Positions 9,001 to 19,000 are shown, numbered from the stretch's first letter. The stretch: DNA of 64,000 nucleotides from JAENWD01 sp963796915 (GCA_963796915.1 CAWCNI010000004.1:1674001-1738000), one strand, 5' to 3'. Numbers and translations: made by a program. The notes: generated from the letters alone by a model not told the origin.

Positions 9001-9226
9001 TCGGGAGCGTCCGCGGCAGCCCCGGCGCTGCGGCGACGGATTCGCCGGCCGCCAGACTGCCGTCCTGCGTCACCGACGCCGCAAGATCGGCAAGCACCGT
9101 GGACAGCCGAGGGGCGGCCTGACCACGAACCGGAATCGGTCGACCCACCAGCCAGATGGCGCCGGCGCCCGCCAGCGCCAGCAGCGATGAGGCGAGGAGA
9201 CGTCGACGTCTGTGTGAATCGAACAT
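6086..9226 (-). CDS. Large secreted subtilisin-like (S8) protease with beta-sandwich repeats
   Basis: A 1046-residue protein with an N-terminal signal or anchor (LLASSLLALAGAGAIWLVG). The S8 protease domain runs from about residue 185 to 690. VRVGVVSDG supplies the catalytic Asp, a GAEGTALLEVVHD segment lies in the expected histidine region, and GTSAAAPHVAGIAAL supplies the catalytic Ser. After it come one or two beta domains, then a hydrophobic helix plus Arg cluster (about 865-890), a second hydrophobic helix ending in VQACGG, a Gly/Ser-rich linker, and a C-terminal ASH-like (ASPM/SPD-2/hydin, choice-of-anchor type) domain finishing with VTLTVQ. The internal Cys after a hydrophobic stretch resembles a lipoprotein signal placed mid-protein, a pattern I associate with acidobacterial cell-surface proteins. 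Secreted proteolysis is likely; the substrate is unknown. Confidence 0.8.
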   Translation of the reverse strand: MFDSHRRRRLLASSLLALAGAGAIWLVGRPIPVRGQAAPRLSTVLADLAASVTQDGSLAAGESVAAAPGLPRTLPKSVQDAMRGRHLRVDQASGVQVYILLSDWSDDILSGLQAAGITIEIADRASRRVQARVPASRLQAVSTLPFVTFIRTPAYAIRHAGSVTTEGDAILHSDQVRGQLHVDGTGVRVGVVSDGLKGIFATGCTTCGGASGGPIASGDLPDATATRTAAGVLTSASGGITGRSFQSNSDLEGLPPASPPCAFAGAGAEGTALLEVVHDVAPGAKLSFANADTDLAFNQAVNFLAANNEVVVDDLGFYGEPSDGTSTVSSNTAAALNNPANAIRAYVTAVGNSADEHYFGAYADSGVDGTTVSGITTAGHLHLFQRTGDTTDVLGLGAQPYNLITMPTNGEAAVFLTWNDPTGGSGNNYDLYLVRQSTGAVVARSTDAQSGSGDPVEILDYVNTGAGDAFRILVQNVGDRAAGRNLNLFSFSPECAVDGPRPLDPSHHDRHNYNTATRSIAAQGDAGGSPVSVISVGAICSASAAAAGVFQGASVPDESCNDTSNSTIEFFSSLGPTLDGRTKPDISAIDGVSVSGAGRFPRPFFGTSAAAPHVAGIAALALQAAPCLAGTGSGALGPADGRSRLRNLLLNNADHLGGVPNNTFGFGRVDALAAVQQTTPSFTGGSSVTVSGNTPAGASISGGQLGFTDPDACPLTTLTWTGGCGSSPGPSLNCPFGTSDVKVSASNNGLAFSPVHDVRVTVTSFTMSVAPTGVTVAGGNAATYTVTATAQGGTFAGPVTLACANLPAQSTCTFNPAAISPGGGSAQSTLTISTGVRATSTPVPGGGSGGQMRVTPLVPIALAALALVVAAMRTRRRVVAAGLAAAIGALVIVQACGGSSGSSSGGNNGGGGAAGSVTVSPAALTYAAQSIRVTSAPQSVTLANGTSSALAIASIAATGDFAQTNNCGTSLGAAANCVISVTFTPTAAGSRTGAVVVTDSGAGSPRSVTLAGTGQGGTTPAGTYSIGVTGASGSLVQNGSVTLTVQ

Positions 9227-9268
9227 CTCCCGCGCTCCTGCCGCCCGCCGACGCGCCAGCCGAAGACC

Positions 9269-10414
9269 TTACCGTCGTCTCTTGGACGACCGGGAGGTCT
9301 TCCTGGCCGAACGGCCGCTCTTTTTCGCGGTGCCCTTGCGCGCGACGGGGCGCGCCGCCTTTTTCGTCGCCTTCCGTGGAACGCGGCGAACCGCCTTGCG
9401 AGTGGCCTTTGCGCGCGACGTCTTCTTCGCGGCGCGAGGCGCCGTGCGCTTCGCGGCCTTGACTGCCGTGGCCTTCCTCGCGACCTTCGCGACCTTGCGG
9501 CGCGTTGCGGACTTTGCCGGTTTCGCAACCTTCGCCGTCTTTGCCTTTGCTGCCGGCGCCTTCTTCCTGGCAGCGGTCGAGGCCGTCCCGGCAGCGGCAC
9601 TCGCCGGCGGTGTGGCCGGCGCCGGAGCCGGCGCGGCGTCGGCGATCTTCACCGAGTGGACGGCAAACGCGCCGCCCTGCGGGTCGACGCCCATCGTGAT
9701 CCAGTCGCCGCCCGGGACCTCCATCGGGCCGTTCACCAGGTGCCCGCCTCGCTTGCCGATGACGACTGCCGACTCGCGCGCGTCAGCGACGCGGATGTAC
9801 GGCAGCCACGATGCGGATCCCGGCTGGTTCGCAGCCTTGTTGTAGAGGCCGCCGAGCGGCTGGCCGCCGCGCCCGAACATCTGGTAGACGCCCATCTCGC
9901 CCATGTCCATCGAGCTGGTCTGCACCCACCCGAATAAGGCCGAGTAAAAGGCCCACGCGGCGCGCCAGTCCGTCGTCGACAACTCGTGCCATGAGAAGTC
10001 GCCCAGAGCCACCTGGCTCTCGGCCCGCGGCGTGTTTTCCGGTGTGTAGACCGCGAAGAAGGCGCCTTGCGGGTCCTGGAGCTGGGCGACGCGGCCCACC
10101 GTCGGCATGGTCACCGGCGCCCCGACGATCTTGCCGCCGAGCGCGGCGGCCTGCTTGACTGTCGCGTCGACGTCCGGCGTGCCGATGTAGGTGCGCCAGT
10201 GCGGCGGTTCCCCTTTGGCCCTCGCGCCAGCAGGCAGGTCGGTCAATCCCGCGATTGGTCCGCCCTTGGCGACAAACATCATGTACGACGGATCCTGATC
10301 CCAGGCCTGCGTAGTCCACGGCGCCACCTTCGAAAAGAACTTCGCTGCCGCTCCCAGATCGGTGGTGAGCAGCTCGTGCCACAGGAATCGGCCGCGGACC
10401 GTCGCATCAGACAT
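9269..10414 (-). CDS. Two-domain VOC (glyoxalase-fold) protein with histone H1-like basic tail
   Basis: A 381-residue protein. Two VOC/glyoxalase-fold domains come first, each opening FLWHELLTTD or FSWHELSTTD (about residues 9-125 and 135-258), as in the two-domain hydroxylase-like VOC proteins. From about residue 262 to the end the sequence is almost only Ala, Lys, Arg, Pro, Thr and Ser, with repeats such as KKAPAAKAKTAKVAKPAK and ending SSKRRR. Such tails are typical of bacterial histone H1-like (AlgP/Hc1-type) proteins and bind DNA or polyanions. The ORF is continuous and no frameshift joins the parts. A good GGAGG lies just before the ATG. What a metabolite-binding fold does on a DNA-binding tail is unknown. 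Confidence 0.75.
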   Translation of the reverse strand: MSDATVRGRFLWHELLTTDLGAAAKFFSKVAPWTTQAWDQDPSYMMFVAKGGPIAGLTDLPAGARAKGEPPHWRTYIGTPDVDATVKQAAALGGKIVGAPVTMPTVGRVAQLQDPQGAFFAVYTPENTPRAESQVALGDFSWHELSTTDWRAAWAFYSALFGWVQTSSMDMGEMGVYQMFGRGGQPLGGLYNKAANQPGSASWLPYIRVADARESAVVIGKRGGHLVNGPMEVPGGDWITMGVDPQGGAFAVHSVKIADAAPAPAPATPPASAAAGTASTAARKKAPAAKAKTAKVAKPAKSATRRKVAKVARKATAVKAAKRTAPRAAKKTSRAKATRKAVRRVPRKATKKAARPVARKGTAKKSGRSARKTSRSSKRRR

Positions 10415-10563
10415 TGAAGCCTCCGTTCATACCAAATACCACAGGACGCTCGCGAGCGGCACCGCCATGCACGAAATCAGCGGCCCGACCGCCTTGCGAC
10501 CGCCGGGCTGGCAACGAGTAGAATGGCACCCGGTTCCCCACCGACCAGCGGAGCGCGCGCCCG

Positions 10564-13026
10564 ATGCGTGTCACGATGCGGCCGGGCAGCGCCCCGTTCT
10601 GGCGGTGGCTCGCCGCCTGGGCCAGCGCCTACTTCGTCCTCGGCGCCTTTGGCCTGACCTCGCTGCTGCACGCAGCCGAGGTTGCGCCAGTCGTGCTGAC
10701 GTCCGGCATCTTCTTCGCCGCGATGCTGCTGACGCCCCCGTCATCGCGCCTGTGGCTGGCAATCGCGCTCGCCCTGACCGACGTGGCCGTCGAGCAGGTC
10801 TTCGACTTCTGGGGCGTCCTCCCGCACGCGGCGATCGCCGTCACCCTCGCCGCGGAAGCCTGGATCGCGGTCATCGTCGCTGAGCAGATTGGCGGCCCCG
10901 AGGTTGCGGCGCTGCGCCGCCTGCGCGACGTCGGAGCGCTCGTCGGCGGCGCCGCCGCCGGGACGCTGCTCGGCGCCGTACCCGGCGCGCTGATCCAGAT
11001 CTGGATGGATCGGCTGCCTTTTGCCAGCGCGTTTCTTCAGTGGTGGGCGCCCGACTTTGTCGCCTACACCGTGATCGCCCCGGCGCTGCTGGCATCGGTC
11101 ACCGCCTTCTCCGTGCCGGCGCCGCGGCTGCGCGGCGGGCGCCTGGAATTTCTGCTGGTCGTCGCTCTGAGCTGCCTCGGCACGTGGTACGCCCACGCCG
11201 GCTGGATCCTGATCGGCGGCCCGCCGGCGCCACTCGCCGTGGCCGTCCTGCCGATGCTCGGGTGGTCCGCCGTGCGCTTCGGCGCGGTCGGCACGACGTG
11301 GCTGACGCTGCTGGTCGGCGCCATGAGCGTCGCCTACACCTTCATCGGCTCCAGCACGTATGCCTCGCTGACGACGTCGCTGGTCGGCCAGTTGATCTGG
11401 ACCCAGGTCTTCACCGTCGCCGTCGGCCTGTCGATGCTGGCGCTGGCGGTCGCCTTGTCGGAACGCGAGGCCAGCGTCACCGCTGCCGACATCGCGCTCG
11501 ACGAAGCGCGCAGCGGCGCCGAGCGCTTCCGGGCGTTTTTCGAAGGCACCTCGGAGATGCTCGCCGTCGCCGACCGCGACTTGCGCCTGGTGATGTGCAC
11601 GTCGGCGTGGATGGCAAACTGCGCGCAGCTGTTCGGCACCGCGCCCTCGCTCGGCATGCGCCTCGACGAGGTGGACCTCGGCGGCACCCGGCAGGCGAGC
11701 CGCGAGGTCGCCGACGCGTGGCGGCGCGCCGTCCGCGGCGATCGCGTCGCGCTGGCGCAGCGCGTGGCGCGGCCCGACGGGGTGGAAGCGGAAATCGAGC
11801 GGCTGTTCGTGCCGCTGCGCGACGCCACTGGCGAGATCATCGGCGCCACCGAAAGTGTGCGTGACGTCGCCGAAATCCGTCAGCGTCAGCAGCAGGACGC
11901 GCGCAGCCGGCGCCTGGAGATGATCGGGCGGCTGGCCGGCGGCGTCGCCCACGACTTCAACAACATCATCTCGGTGATCCTGGGCTATGCCGACGTCGTG
12001 TTCCACCGCCTGCCTGAAGGCGACGCCCGGCGCGCCGACCTGGCCGAAATCGTCCGCGCCGGCGAGCGCGCGGCGAGGTTGACCGGCCAGCTGCTCGCCT
12101 ACGCCCGTCGCCAGGTGATCGAGCCTCGCGTTGTCGACGTGCCGATGCTGCTGTCGGGCCTCGCGCCGATGCTCGATCGGCTGCTCGGCGAGCACATCAC
12201 GACGCAGTGGGCGCTGGCGGCCGACACCGAGCCGGTCCGCGTGGATCCGGGACAGCTCGAACAGGTGGTCGTCAACCTCGCGGTCAACGCCCGCGACGCG
12301 ATGCCGGAGGGCGGCCGGCTGACAGTGGAGTGCGCCAACGTCCGCCTCGGCGTGTCCGACGTCAGGACGCTCGCGCCCGGCCCCTACGTGCTGATTGCCG
12401 TGTCCGACACCGGCGCCGGCATGGCATCGGAGGTCCGTGATCGCGTCTTCGAGCCGTTCTTCACCACCAAGGGGCAGGGTCGCGGCACCGGCCTGGGCCT
12501 GGCCACTGCCGAAGGCATCGTCAACCAGGCCGGCGGCGCCATTGCCGTCTACAGCGAAGTTGGCGCAGGCACCAGCTTCAAGGTCTACCTGCCGCCGTCG
12601 CCTGTGCGCGCCGCCGAATCAGCGCCGGGGCCGGTCCGCGCCGACGAGCCCGGCGGGTCCGAGCGAATCCTGCTCGTCGAAGACGACGAGGCGGTGCGGC
12701 ATCTGGCGGCGCGGGTGCTTCGCGAGCATGGCTACGACGTGCTCGAAGCGGCGAGTGCGGCTGACGCAGACAAGGTGTCTGACGAGGAGCTCGGGCGTTG
12801 TGCGCTGTTGCTGAGCGACGTGGTGCTGCCTGATGAAAATGGCGCCGTGGTCGCCGAACGGCTCCGCGGACGGCGGCCGCACCTGCGCGTGCTCTTCATG
12901 TCCGGTTACGCCGAGCAGGCGGTCGTCCAGCACGGCCTCGTGCCTCACGGCGTGCACCTGCTGGCGAAGCCGTTCGCCCCGGAGACACTTCTCCGGCGGG
13001 TTCGCTCGGTCCTGGCCGAAGGGTGA
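10564..13026 (+). CDS. MASE1-type membrane hybrid sensor histidine kinase
   Basis: An 820-residue protein. The N-terminal part (about 15-300) is a polytopic MASE1-like sensor with roughly eight hydrophobic segments. A PAS-like domain follows (about 320-430). The HisKA segment contains GGVAHDFNN with phospho-acceptor His463. The HATPase domain has NLAVNARDAMPEGG, DTGAGM and GRGTGLGLA. A C-terminal receiver starts at ILLVEDDEA with phospho-acceptor Asp752 in SDVVLPDENG. It is therefore a membrane-anchored hybrid kinase with its own receiver and no DNA-binding output. No partner regulator gene is next to it. A TAGAAT at 10519-10524 is a possible -10. The signal sensed is unknown. Confidence 0.9.
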   Translation: MRVTMRPGSAPFWRWLAAWASAYFVLGAFGLTSLLHAAEVAPVVLTSGIFFAAMLLTPPSSRLWLAIALALTDVAVEQVFDFWGVLPHAAIAVTLAAEAWIAVIVAEQIGGPEVAALRRLRDVGALVGGAAAGTLLGAVPGALIQIWMDRLPFASAFLQWWAPDFVAYTVIAPALLASVTAFSVPAPRLRGGRLEFLLVVALSCLGTWYAHAGWILIGGPPAPLAVAVLPMLGWSAVRFGAVGTTWLTLLVGAMSVAYTFIGSSTYASLTTSLVGQLIWTQVFTVAVGLSMLALAVALSEREASVTAADIALDEARSGAERFRAFFEGTSEMLAVADRDLRLVMCTSAWMANCAQLFGTAPSLGMRLDEVDLGGTRQASREVADAWRRAVRGDRVALAQRVARPDGVEAEIERLFVPLRDATGEIIGATESVRDVAEIRQRQQQDARSRRLEMIGRLAGGVAHDFNNIISVILGYADVVFHRLPEGDARRADLAEIVRAGERAARLTGQLLAYARRQVIEPRVVDVPMLLSGLAPMLDRLLGEHITTQWALAADTEPVRVDPGQLEQVVVNLAVNARDAMPEGGRLTVECANVRLGVSDVRTLAPGPYVLIAVSDTGAGMASEVRDRVFEPFFTTKGQGRGTGLGLATAEGIVNQAGGAIAVYSEVGAGTSFKVYLPPSPVRAAESAPGPVRADEPGGSERILLVEDDEAVRHLAARVLREHGYDVLEAASAADADKVSDEELGRCALLLSDVVLPDENGAVVAERLRGRRPHLRVLFMSGYAEQAVVQHGLVPHGVHLLAKPFAPETLLRRVRSVLAEG

Positions 13027-13077
13027 GTTGGGCGATACGAGCGCCGCTGACCGCGCGCTGCAACCCGCGGTGGTTGA

Positions 13078-14897
13078 TCAGGAATTCGCGCCGGCCCAGA
13101 GCCGCCGCACGACGGCGATCAGCGCGACACTGCTGAACGCAAAGACCACCAGGAGCGCGAGCGCGCTGTTCATTCGCCCGTAGAGCAGGTTGCCCACAGC
13201 GAACAGCGCCGACCAGATCGCGGTGCAGCCCGCCACCCAGCCCAGAAGCGCCATCGGGATGTTGTCGCCGGTCGCCGCGACTTCAGCACGCGTCAGGCCG
13301 GACTCGAGTCGAATCGGCTCCCAGCCCGGGCCCGCCGGCCGCACGTTGCGGTAGAACGACACGAGGACGGACCGGTCGGTCGGCGGGGCGAGGAAGGCCG
13401 TCGCCACCCAGCAGATCGTCGTCACGATGACGGTGAAGATCAGCGCCGCGTGAGTGCGAGACCACCGTGCCGTTGCGCGCCACGATCAGCCACACGAGCG
13501 ACATCACGAACGAGCTGACCATCGCCACGACTTCGCACCACGCGTTGACCCGCCACCAGAACCAGCGCACGAGGTACAGCAGCCCGGTGCCGGCGCCGAT
13601 CTGGAGGATGATGTCGAACGCGTCCTTGGCCGTGTCGAGCAGGTAGACCAGCGGCTGACGAGCACACGAACAGCAGCGACCGTCGCCACGCGCGCCGGCG
13701 CGCACGTAGTGCCGCTCGTCGCGCATCGGTCGTGATGAACCGGCGGTAGAAGTCGTGCACCAGGTACGACGCGCCCCAGTTCAGGTGCGTGAGGATGGTC
13801 GAGGAATTCGCGGCGATCAGGCCGCCGACCATCAGGCCGACAAACCCGGCCGGCAGGAACTTGAGCATCGCCGGATAGGCGATGTCGTGGCCGAGCAGTT
13901 GCGGATCCAGATGCGGAAACGCCGTCTGGATGTCGCGACAGCTCCGGGTAGACGATGATCGAGCAGAGCGCGACGAGGATCCACGGCCAGGGCCGCAGCA
14001 CGTAGTGCGCGACGTTGAAGAACAGCACCGCGCCGAGCGCGTCCTTCTCCGACTTCGACGCCAGCATGCGCTGCGCGATGTAGCTGCCGCCGCCCGGCTC
14101 CGCGCCCGGATACCAGACCGCCCACCACTGCACGGCGATCGGCATGATGAAGACGGCGACCGCCAGGTCCCAGTTGTTGGTGAAGTCGGGCAGGATGCTC
14201 AGGTAGTTCAGCGCCGCTCGGGCCCGCGCAGTGCCGACAGCTTGGCGACCAGCGCGTGCAGCCCGCCGACCTGCGGCGCCTGCAGCGCGAAGTACGCCGC
14301 CGCGATCACCGCCGTCATCTTGATGAAGAACTGGATCATGTCGATGACGAGCACGCCCCACAGCCCGGAGTGCGCGGCGAAGACGACGTTCAGCAGGCCG
14401 ACGAACGAGCAGCGTCTGCCACCGCGGCAGGCCGAACAGGATCCCGGCGATCTTGCACGCCGCCAGGTTCACCGTCGCCATGATCATGCAGTTGAAGAGC
14501 AGGCCGAGGTAGATGGCGCGGAAGCCGCGCACCAGCCGCGCGGCGCTGCCCGAGTAGCGGATCTCGTAGAACTCCAGGTCGGTCATGACGCCCGGAGCGC
14601 CGCCACAGGCGCGCGTAGAAGAACACCGTGGCCACGCCGGTCAGCACGAACGCCCACCACACCCAGTTGCCGGCCACGCCGTTGCGGCGGACGATGTCGG
14701 TGACCAGGTTCGGCGTGTCGCTGCTGAACGTCGTCGCGACCATCGACAGGCCCGGCCAGCCACCACGGCACGGCGCGGCCGGACGCGAAGAACTCCGACG
14801 TGCTCTTGCCGGCGCGGCGGCCGAAGAACAGCGCCGGGGCGAAGCAGACGAGCAGGCAGATGCCTGCGATGACCCAGTCGAGTCCGGTGAGATGCAT
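13078..14897 (-). pseudogene. Sodium:solute symporter (SSS family), disrupted by multiple +1 frameshifts
   Basis: Pieces in all three minus-strand frames line up as one SSS-family transporter of about 600 residues. It starts MHLTGLDWVIAGICLLVCFAPALF, continues through SDTPNLVTDIVRRNG, FYEIRYSGSAARLVRGFRA, IAGILFGLPRWQTLL, LNYLSILPDFTNNW and NSSTILTHLNWGASYL, and ends with a hydrophobic helix before RRLWAGANS. Frame changes occur near 14755, 14590, 14395, 14215 (a net shift equal to two extra bases), 13940, 13700 and 13450. Each fits extra bases rather than losses. A TATAGT -10 is close to the ATG. Such carriers import sugars, amino acids or organic acids with sodium. As read here the gene cannot give a full protein, but the pattern also fits sequence errors. 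Confidence 0.75.
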
Positions 14898-14908
14898 GGG
14901 CGCCGGCG

Positions 14909-14914
14909 ACTATA
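14909..14914 (-). promoter_or_regulatory. Predicted -10 box (TATAGT) of the symporter gene
   Basis: On the minus strand TATAGT is followed by 11 nt and then the ATG at 14897, which implies a very short leader. No clear -35 is visible. Confidence 0.4.
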
Positions 14915-14984
14915 CAGGACTGGCCCGGCTTCCCGCCAGCGACTTGCCACGGGGAGCCGCGCGTCGTGAGAGGATGGGCCCTGA

Positions 14985-15938
14985 ATGGACCTCACGTCCC
15001 GATACCTGCAGGCCGTGCGCCGCTTCCTGCCGGCAGGCAGGCGCGACGACATCCTGCGCGCGCTCAGGGCCGACATCGACGCCGAAGTGCGCCTCCACGA
15101 GTCGCACCTGCAGCGCGCCCTGACCGACGACGAACTTGCCGGCATCATCCAGCAGCGTGGCCACCCGTTCCTCGTGGCGCAGCGCTATCGGCCCAGATGG
15201 GCGCTGATCGGACCGGCGCTCCTGCCGGTGTACTGGCAGGCGATCAAGGCGGCGCTGGGCTTTGCGCTGCTCGCGGTCACGGCGATCACGGCGGTGCGCG
15301 CGGCGCATGGCACCTCGCCGGCGGAGCTGCTCGAGGGCCTGTCGTCGATCTTCAGCGTGGCCGTGACGATCGTCGCCATCCTCACGATCGTCTTCGTGGT
15401 GGTCGATATGCGGCACGGCCGGGCTCAGCTCCGCGAGGGCTGGAACGCGCGGGCGCTTCCGGACGTCCCGGCCGACCGGCCGACCTCTCCTGCCGACGCG
15501 CTGCTGGCCCTTGCCGGTGCAGGCGCCTTCCTCAGCTGGTGGCTGGCCATTCCGCACTATCGCTGGGTCGTGCTCGGGCCCACCGGCAATCTCTTCACCT
15601 TCTCGGACTCCTGGCGCGCCCTCTACTGGCCGATCGCCGGCGCCATCATCCTCACAGTCCTCCTGCATTTCGTGGTGCTCGTCCTGCCGGGCATCCCACT
15701 CCGGCGCTGGCGCTCCATCATCACCGACGCCATCAGCGCGGTGACCCTGAGCGCCTTGATGGGCGCCGGCGACCTGATGGTCGCCGGACCAGCGGGCATG
15801 CAGCCGGAGACTCTGCGGATCATCAACCGATCGATCCGGCTGGCGCTGGCCATCGGGTTCTGCGTCGCGGTCGTGCAGATCATCGCGGCGCTGCTGCGGA
15901 TGCGGCAGCGGAATCGCGTTTCGTCACCGACAACCTGA
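14985..15938 (+). CDS. HAAS-like N-terminal domain membrane protein
   Basis: A 317-residue protein. The first 70 or so residues (RYLQAVRRFLP, then DILRALRADIDAEVRLHE and ALTDDELAGIIQQRGHP) form the short helical module found in HAAS/DUF1700-type and permease-prefix proteins. About six to seven hydrophobic segments follow (near 80-105, 115-135, 165-180, 205-230, 240-260 and 275-300). In related genomes such proteins often pair with PadR regulators; here the neighbours are a divergent symporter gene and a TonB receptor. ATG 14985 is preceded by GAGAGG. Membrane location is clear; the function is not known. Confidence 0.65.
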   Translation: MDLTSRYLQAVRRFLPAGRRDDILRALRADIDAEVRLHESHLQRALTDDELAGIIQQRGHPFLVAQRYRPRWALIGPALLPVYWQAIKAALGFALLAVTAITAVRAAHGTSPAELLEGLSSIFSVAVTIVAILTIVFVVVDMRHGRAQLREGWNARALPDVPADRPTSPADALLALAGAGAFLSWWLAIPHYRWVVLGPTGNLFTFSDSWRALYWPIAGAIILTVLLHFVVLVLPGIPLRRWRSIITDAISAVTLSALMGAGDLMVAGPAGMQPETLRIINRSIRLALAIGFCVAVVQIIAALLRMRQRNRVSSPTT

Positions 15939-15972
15939 GGCCACGGCCGAGGCAGCTCGCTCAGCCGCGCGC

Positions 15973-16073
15973 TATAATCACTCGCGCTCCCCTCTTCAGT
16001 TGCCGCGCAATCGCGGCCCTTCTTCCCGCCTTCGCCCGTCGCCCGACGGGCTTTGTCAGACGTCTGCGTCTGA
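15973..16073 (+). promoter_or_regulatory. Promoter (-10 TATAAT) and structured leader of the TonB receptor gene
   Basis: A consensus TATAAT lies at 15973-15978. The leader of about 100 nt then holds two strong inverted repeats. GCCCGTCG/CGACGGGC at 16034-16051 has a 2-nt loop and is followed by CTTTG. TCAGACG/CGTCTGA at 16056-16073 has a 4-nt loop and ends just before the GAGGT ribosome site. The first could act as a weak terminator; the second could affect access to the ribosome site. No -35 of good quality is visible. Confidence 0.45.
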
Positions 16074-16085
16074 ATGAGGTGGACG

Positions 16086-19000
16086 ATGAAGTCTCGTGCG
16101 CTGCTCTTGCTCTTTTTCCTGCTGTTACTGTCGATCCCTCCGGCCTCCGCGCAATCGACCGGCACTATTCAGGGCCTCATCACCGACGCCCAGAGCGCGG
16201 TGTTGCCGGGCGTCACTGTCACCGTGGGCAACACCACGACCGGGGTCTCGCGCGCCGTCGTCACCGACCCTGAAGGACGCTATTTCGCGCCGTCGCTGCC
16301 GCCGGGCCCTTACAAGGTCTCGGCGCAACTCCAGGGCTTCAAGACGCAGTCGACCGACGTCGACCTTGCCGTCGCGGTGACGCTCACCGCCAACTTTCAG
16401 CTCGCGGTTGGCAACGTGTCGGAGCAAGTGCAGGTCAACGCCACCAGCCCGATCATCGAGTCGAACACTGTCTCCGTCGGCACGGTGATCAACCAGCGCA
16501 CGGTTCAGGAGATTCCGCTGAACGGCCGCCACTTCGTCGATCTCGGCCTGCTGATTCCGGGCTCGGTCACGCCGCCGCAGAACGGCTTCCTCACGGCGCC
16601 GCTGCGCGGCCAGGGCTCGTTCGCGTTCAACACCGCCGGCAACCGCGAAGACACCGTGAACTTCATGATCAACGGCGTCAACCTGAACGACATGGCGCAG
16701 AACCAGATCACGTTCCAGCCGTCGATCAACACCGTGTCCGGAGTTCAAGGTCGACAACTCGACGTTCAGCGCCGAATACGGCCGCAACTCCGGCGCCATC
16801 GTCAACATCGCGACGCGCTCGGGCACCAACGACCTGCACGGCGAGGCCTTCGAGTTCTTCAGAAACGACTCGCTCGACTCCCGCAACTTCTTCAATCAGC
16901 CGCCGGCGCCGCAGTCGCCGTTCAAGCGCAACCAGTTCGGCGTCTCGATGGGCGGGCCGATCATCAAGAACCGCACGTTCTTCTTCGGCAGCTACGAGGG
17001 CCTGCGGCAGCGCCAGGGGCTCGACATCAACAGCGGCGTGCTGCGCGACGACCAGCGCGCGGCTGTGACCGATCCGGTGTCCCAGAGCCTGCTGCAGTTC
17101 ATTCCCCAGGCCAACGCGTCGGGCGCGCGCGGTGAGGGCCGCTTCGTCGGATCGGCGACCGCGCCGGTGGACATCGATCAGTGGACCGGCGATGTCAGCC
17201 ACATCATCGGCCACCTCCGACACGCTGCACGGCTACTACGCGTTCCAGCGCGACCAGCGCGGCGAGCCGACCCTGCAGGGCAACACCATTCCCGGCTTCG
17301 GCGACACGCGTCACTCGCACCGCCAGATCCTGACGCTGAACGAGACGCACATCGTTCGGCAGCCGGCTCGTCAACGAGGCGCGGTTCGGCTTCAACCGCA
17401 TCGACATCACCTTCGATCCCAACGCGCAGCTGAATCCGGCCGACTTCGGCATCAACAACGGGATCGACAGCGCCATCGGCCTGCCGCAGACTGTCGATCG
17501 TCGGCCTCGGCCTGAACTTCGGCGGCCCCTCGACGTTCCCGCAGGGCCGGACCGACACGACGCTACGTGTTCTCCGACACCGCGAGCTATCTCCGCGGGC
17601 AGTCACGCGATCAAGTTCGGCGGCGAGTTCCGGCGCTTCGACGGCGTCAACTTCACCTCCGACACCGGGGCACGTTCAATTTCGGCAGCGTCGCCGACTT
17701 CCAGACCGGCCTCGGCAACAACTTCACGCATGACGCTGGGCGATCGGCCGAGCGACGTGACGCCAGCGAGCCGTCGGCCTCTTCGTGCAGGACAGCTTCA
17801 AGTTGGCGCTCCAACCTGACGATTCGAAGCCGGGCTGCGCTACGACGCGAACCTCGCGCCGACCGAAAGCCGAGAATCGATTCGTGGTGTTCGACGCCGC
17901 GACGGACTCGCTCGTGCAGGTCGGGTCGGCGGCATCGATCAGATCTACGAGAACGGCAACGAGTTCGTGCCGCGGGTCGGCATCGATCTGGGATCCGTTC
18001 GACGACGGCCTGACGTCGGTGCGCGCGGCCTACGCCATCATGGTCGATCAGCCGGTGACCAACGTCGTGACGCCGACGGCAGCGAATCCGCCGCTGGCGA
18101 CGCCGCTGACCTTCGCCGGGCCGATCCGGCTGGACAACGCGGCCGACGCGCGCGCGCCGCCGGGCTGGCGCCGAATTCGGTGACCCGGACTTCCAGGGCG
18201 GACGCATGCAGACACGTGGAACGTCAACGTCGAGCGTCAGGTCGGGCCGGCACTCGGCGCTGATGGTCGGCTACTTCGGATCGAAGGGCGATCGGCTGCG
18301 CATCTCGCGCAACATCAATCAGTTCATCAACGGCGTGCGGCCGTTCCCGACGCTGTCGGCGTCCAGCCCGATTCTCCCCGGCGCGCCGCTCGGCAACATC
18401 ACCGAGATCGACAGCCTCGGATTGTCCCACTACAAGGGGCTGTGGCTGTCAGCGAACCAGCGGCATGTCGAAAGGGCTGCAGTTCAACGCGTCGTACACG
18501 TTGTCGAAGTCGACCGACTACAACTCCCTGAACTCGCAGGGGGTCGTCGTGCAGAACAGCTACAACATCGCCGGCAGCGAAGGGCCGTCCGACTACGACG
18601 CGCGCCACCGCTTCGTGGTCAACGCCATCTACGAGCTGCCGTTCAAGCGGCAACGCGCTCGTCGACGGCTGGCAGCTCGGCGTCGATCTTCCAGGCGCAG
18701 AGCGGCAATCCGGTCAACATCGTCACCAACGTCGGCACGTTCAACGGCGTGGCCAACACGCTCAGACCGGATCTGATCGGCACACCGGTCATCACCGGCA
18801 CGCCGAACCAGTGGTTCAGCAACGCCGTGTGCGATCCGCGGATCGCCGGGTCGTGCACGTCCAGCTCGGTGTTCGCGCTGCCGGTGTCGGCGGACGGGGC
18901 GTTCCACTTCGGCAATCTCGGCGCAACGCGCTGGTCGGGCCGGGCTTCACCAACGCCGATCTGTCGCTCGTGAAGCGCACGCCGATCGGCGGCGGCGCCA

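Noticed and set aside
16740..18945. The TonB-receptor frameshifts considered as programmed frameshifting.
   Set aside because: There are too many sites, no slippery heptamer recurs at them, and the intervals are irregular.
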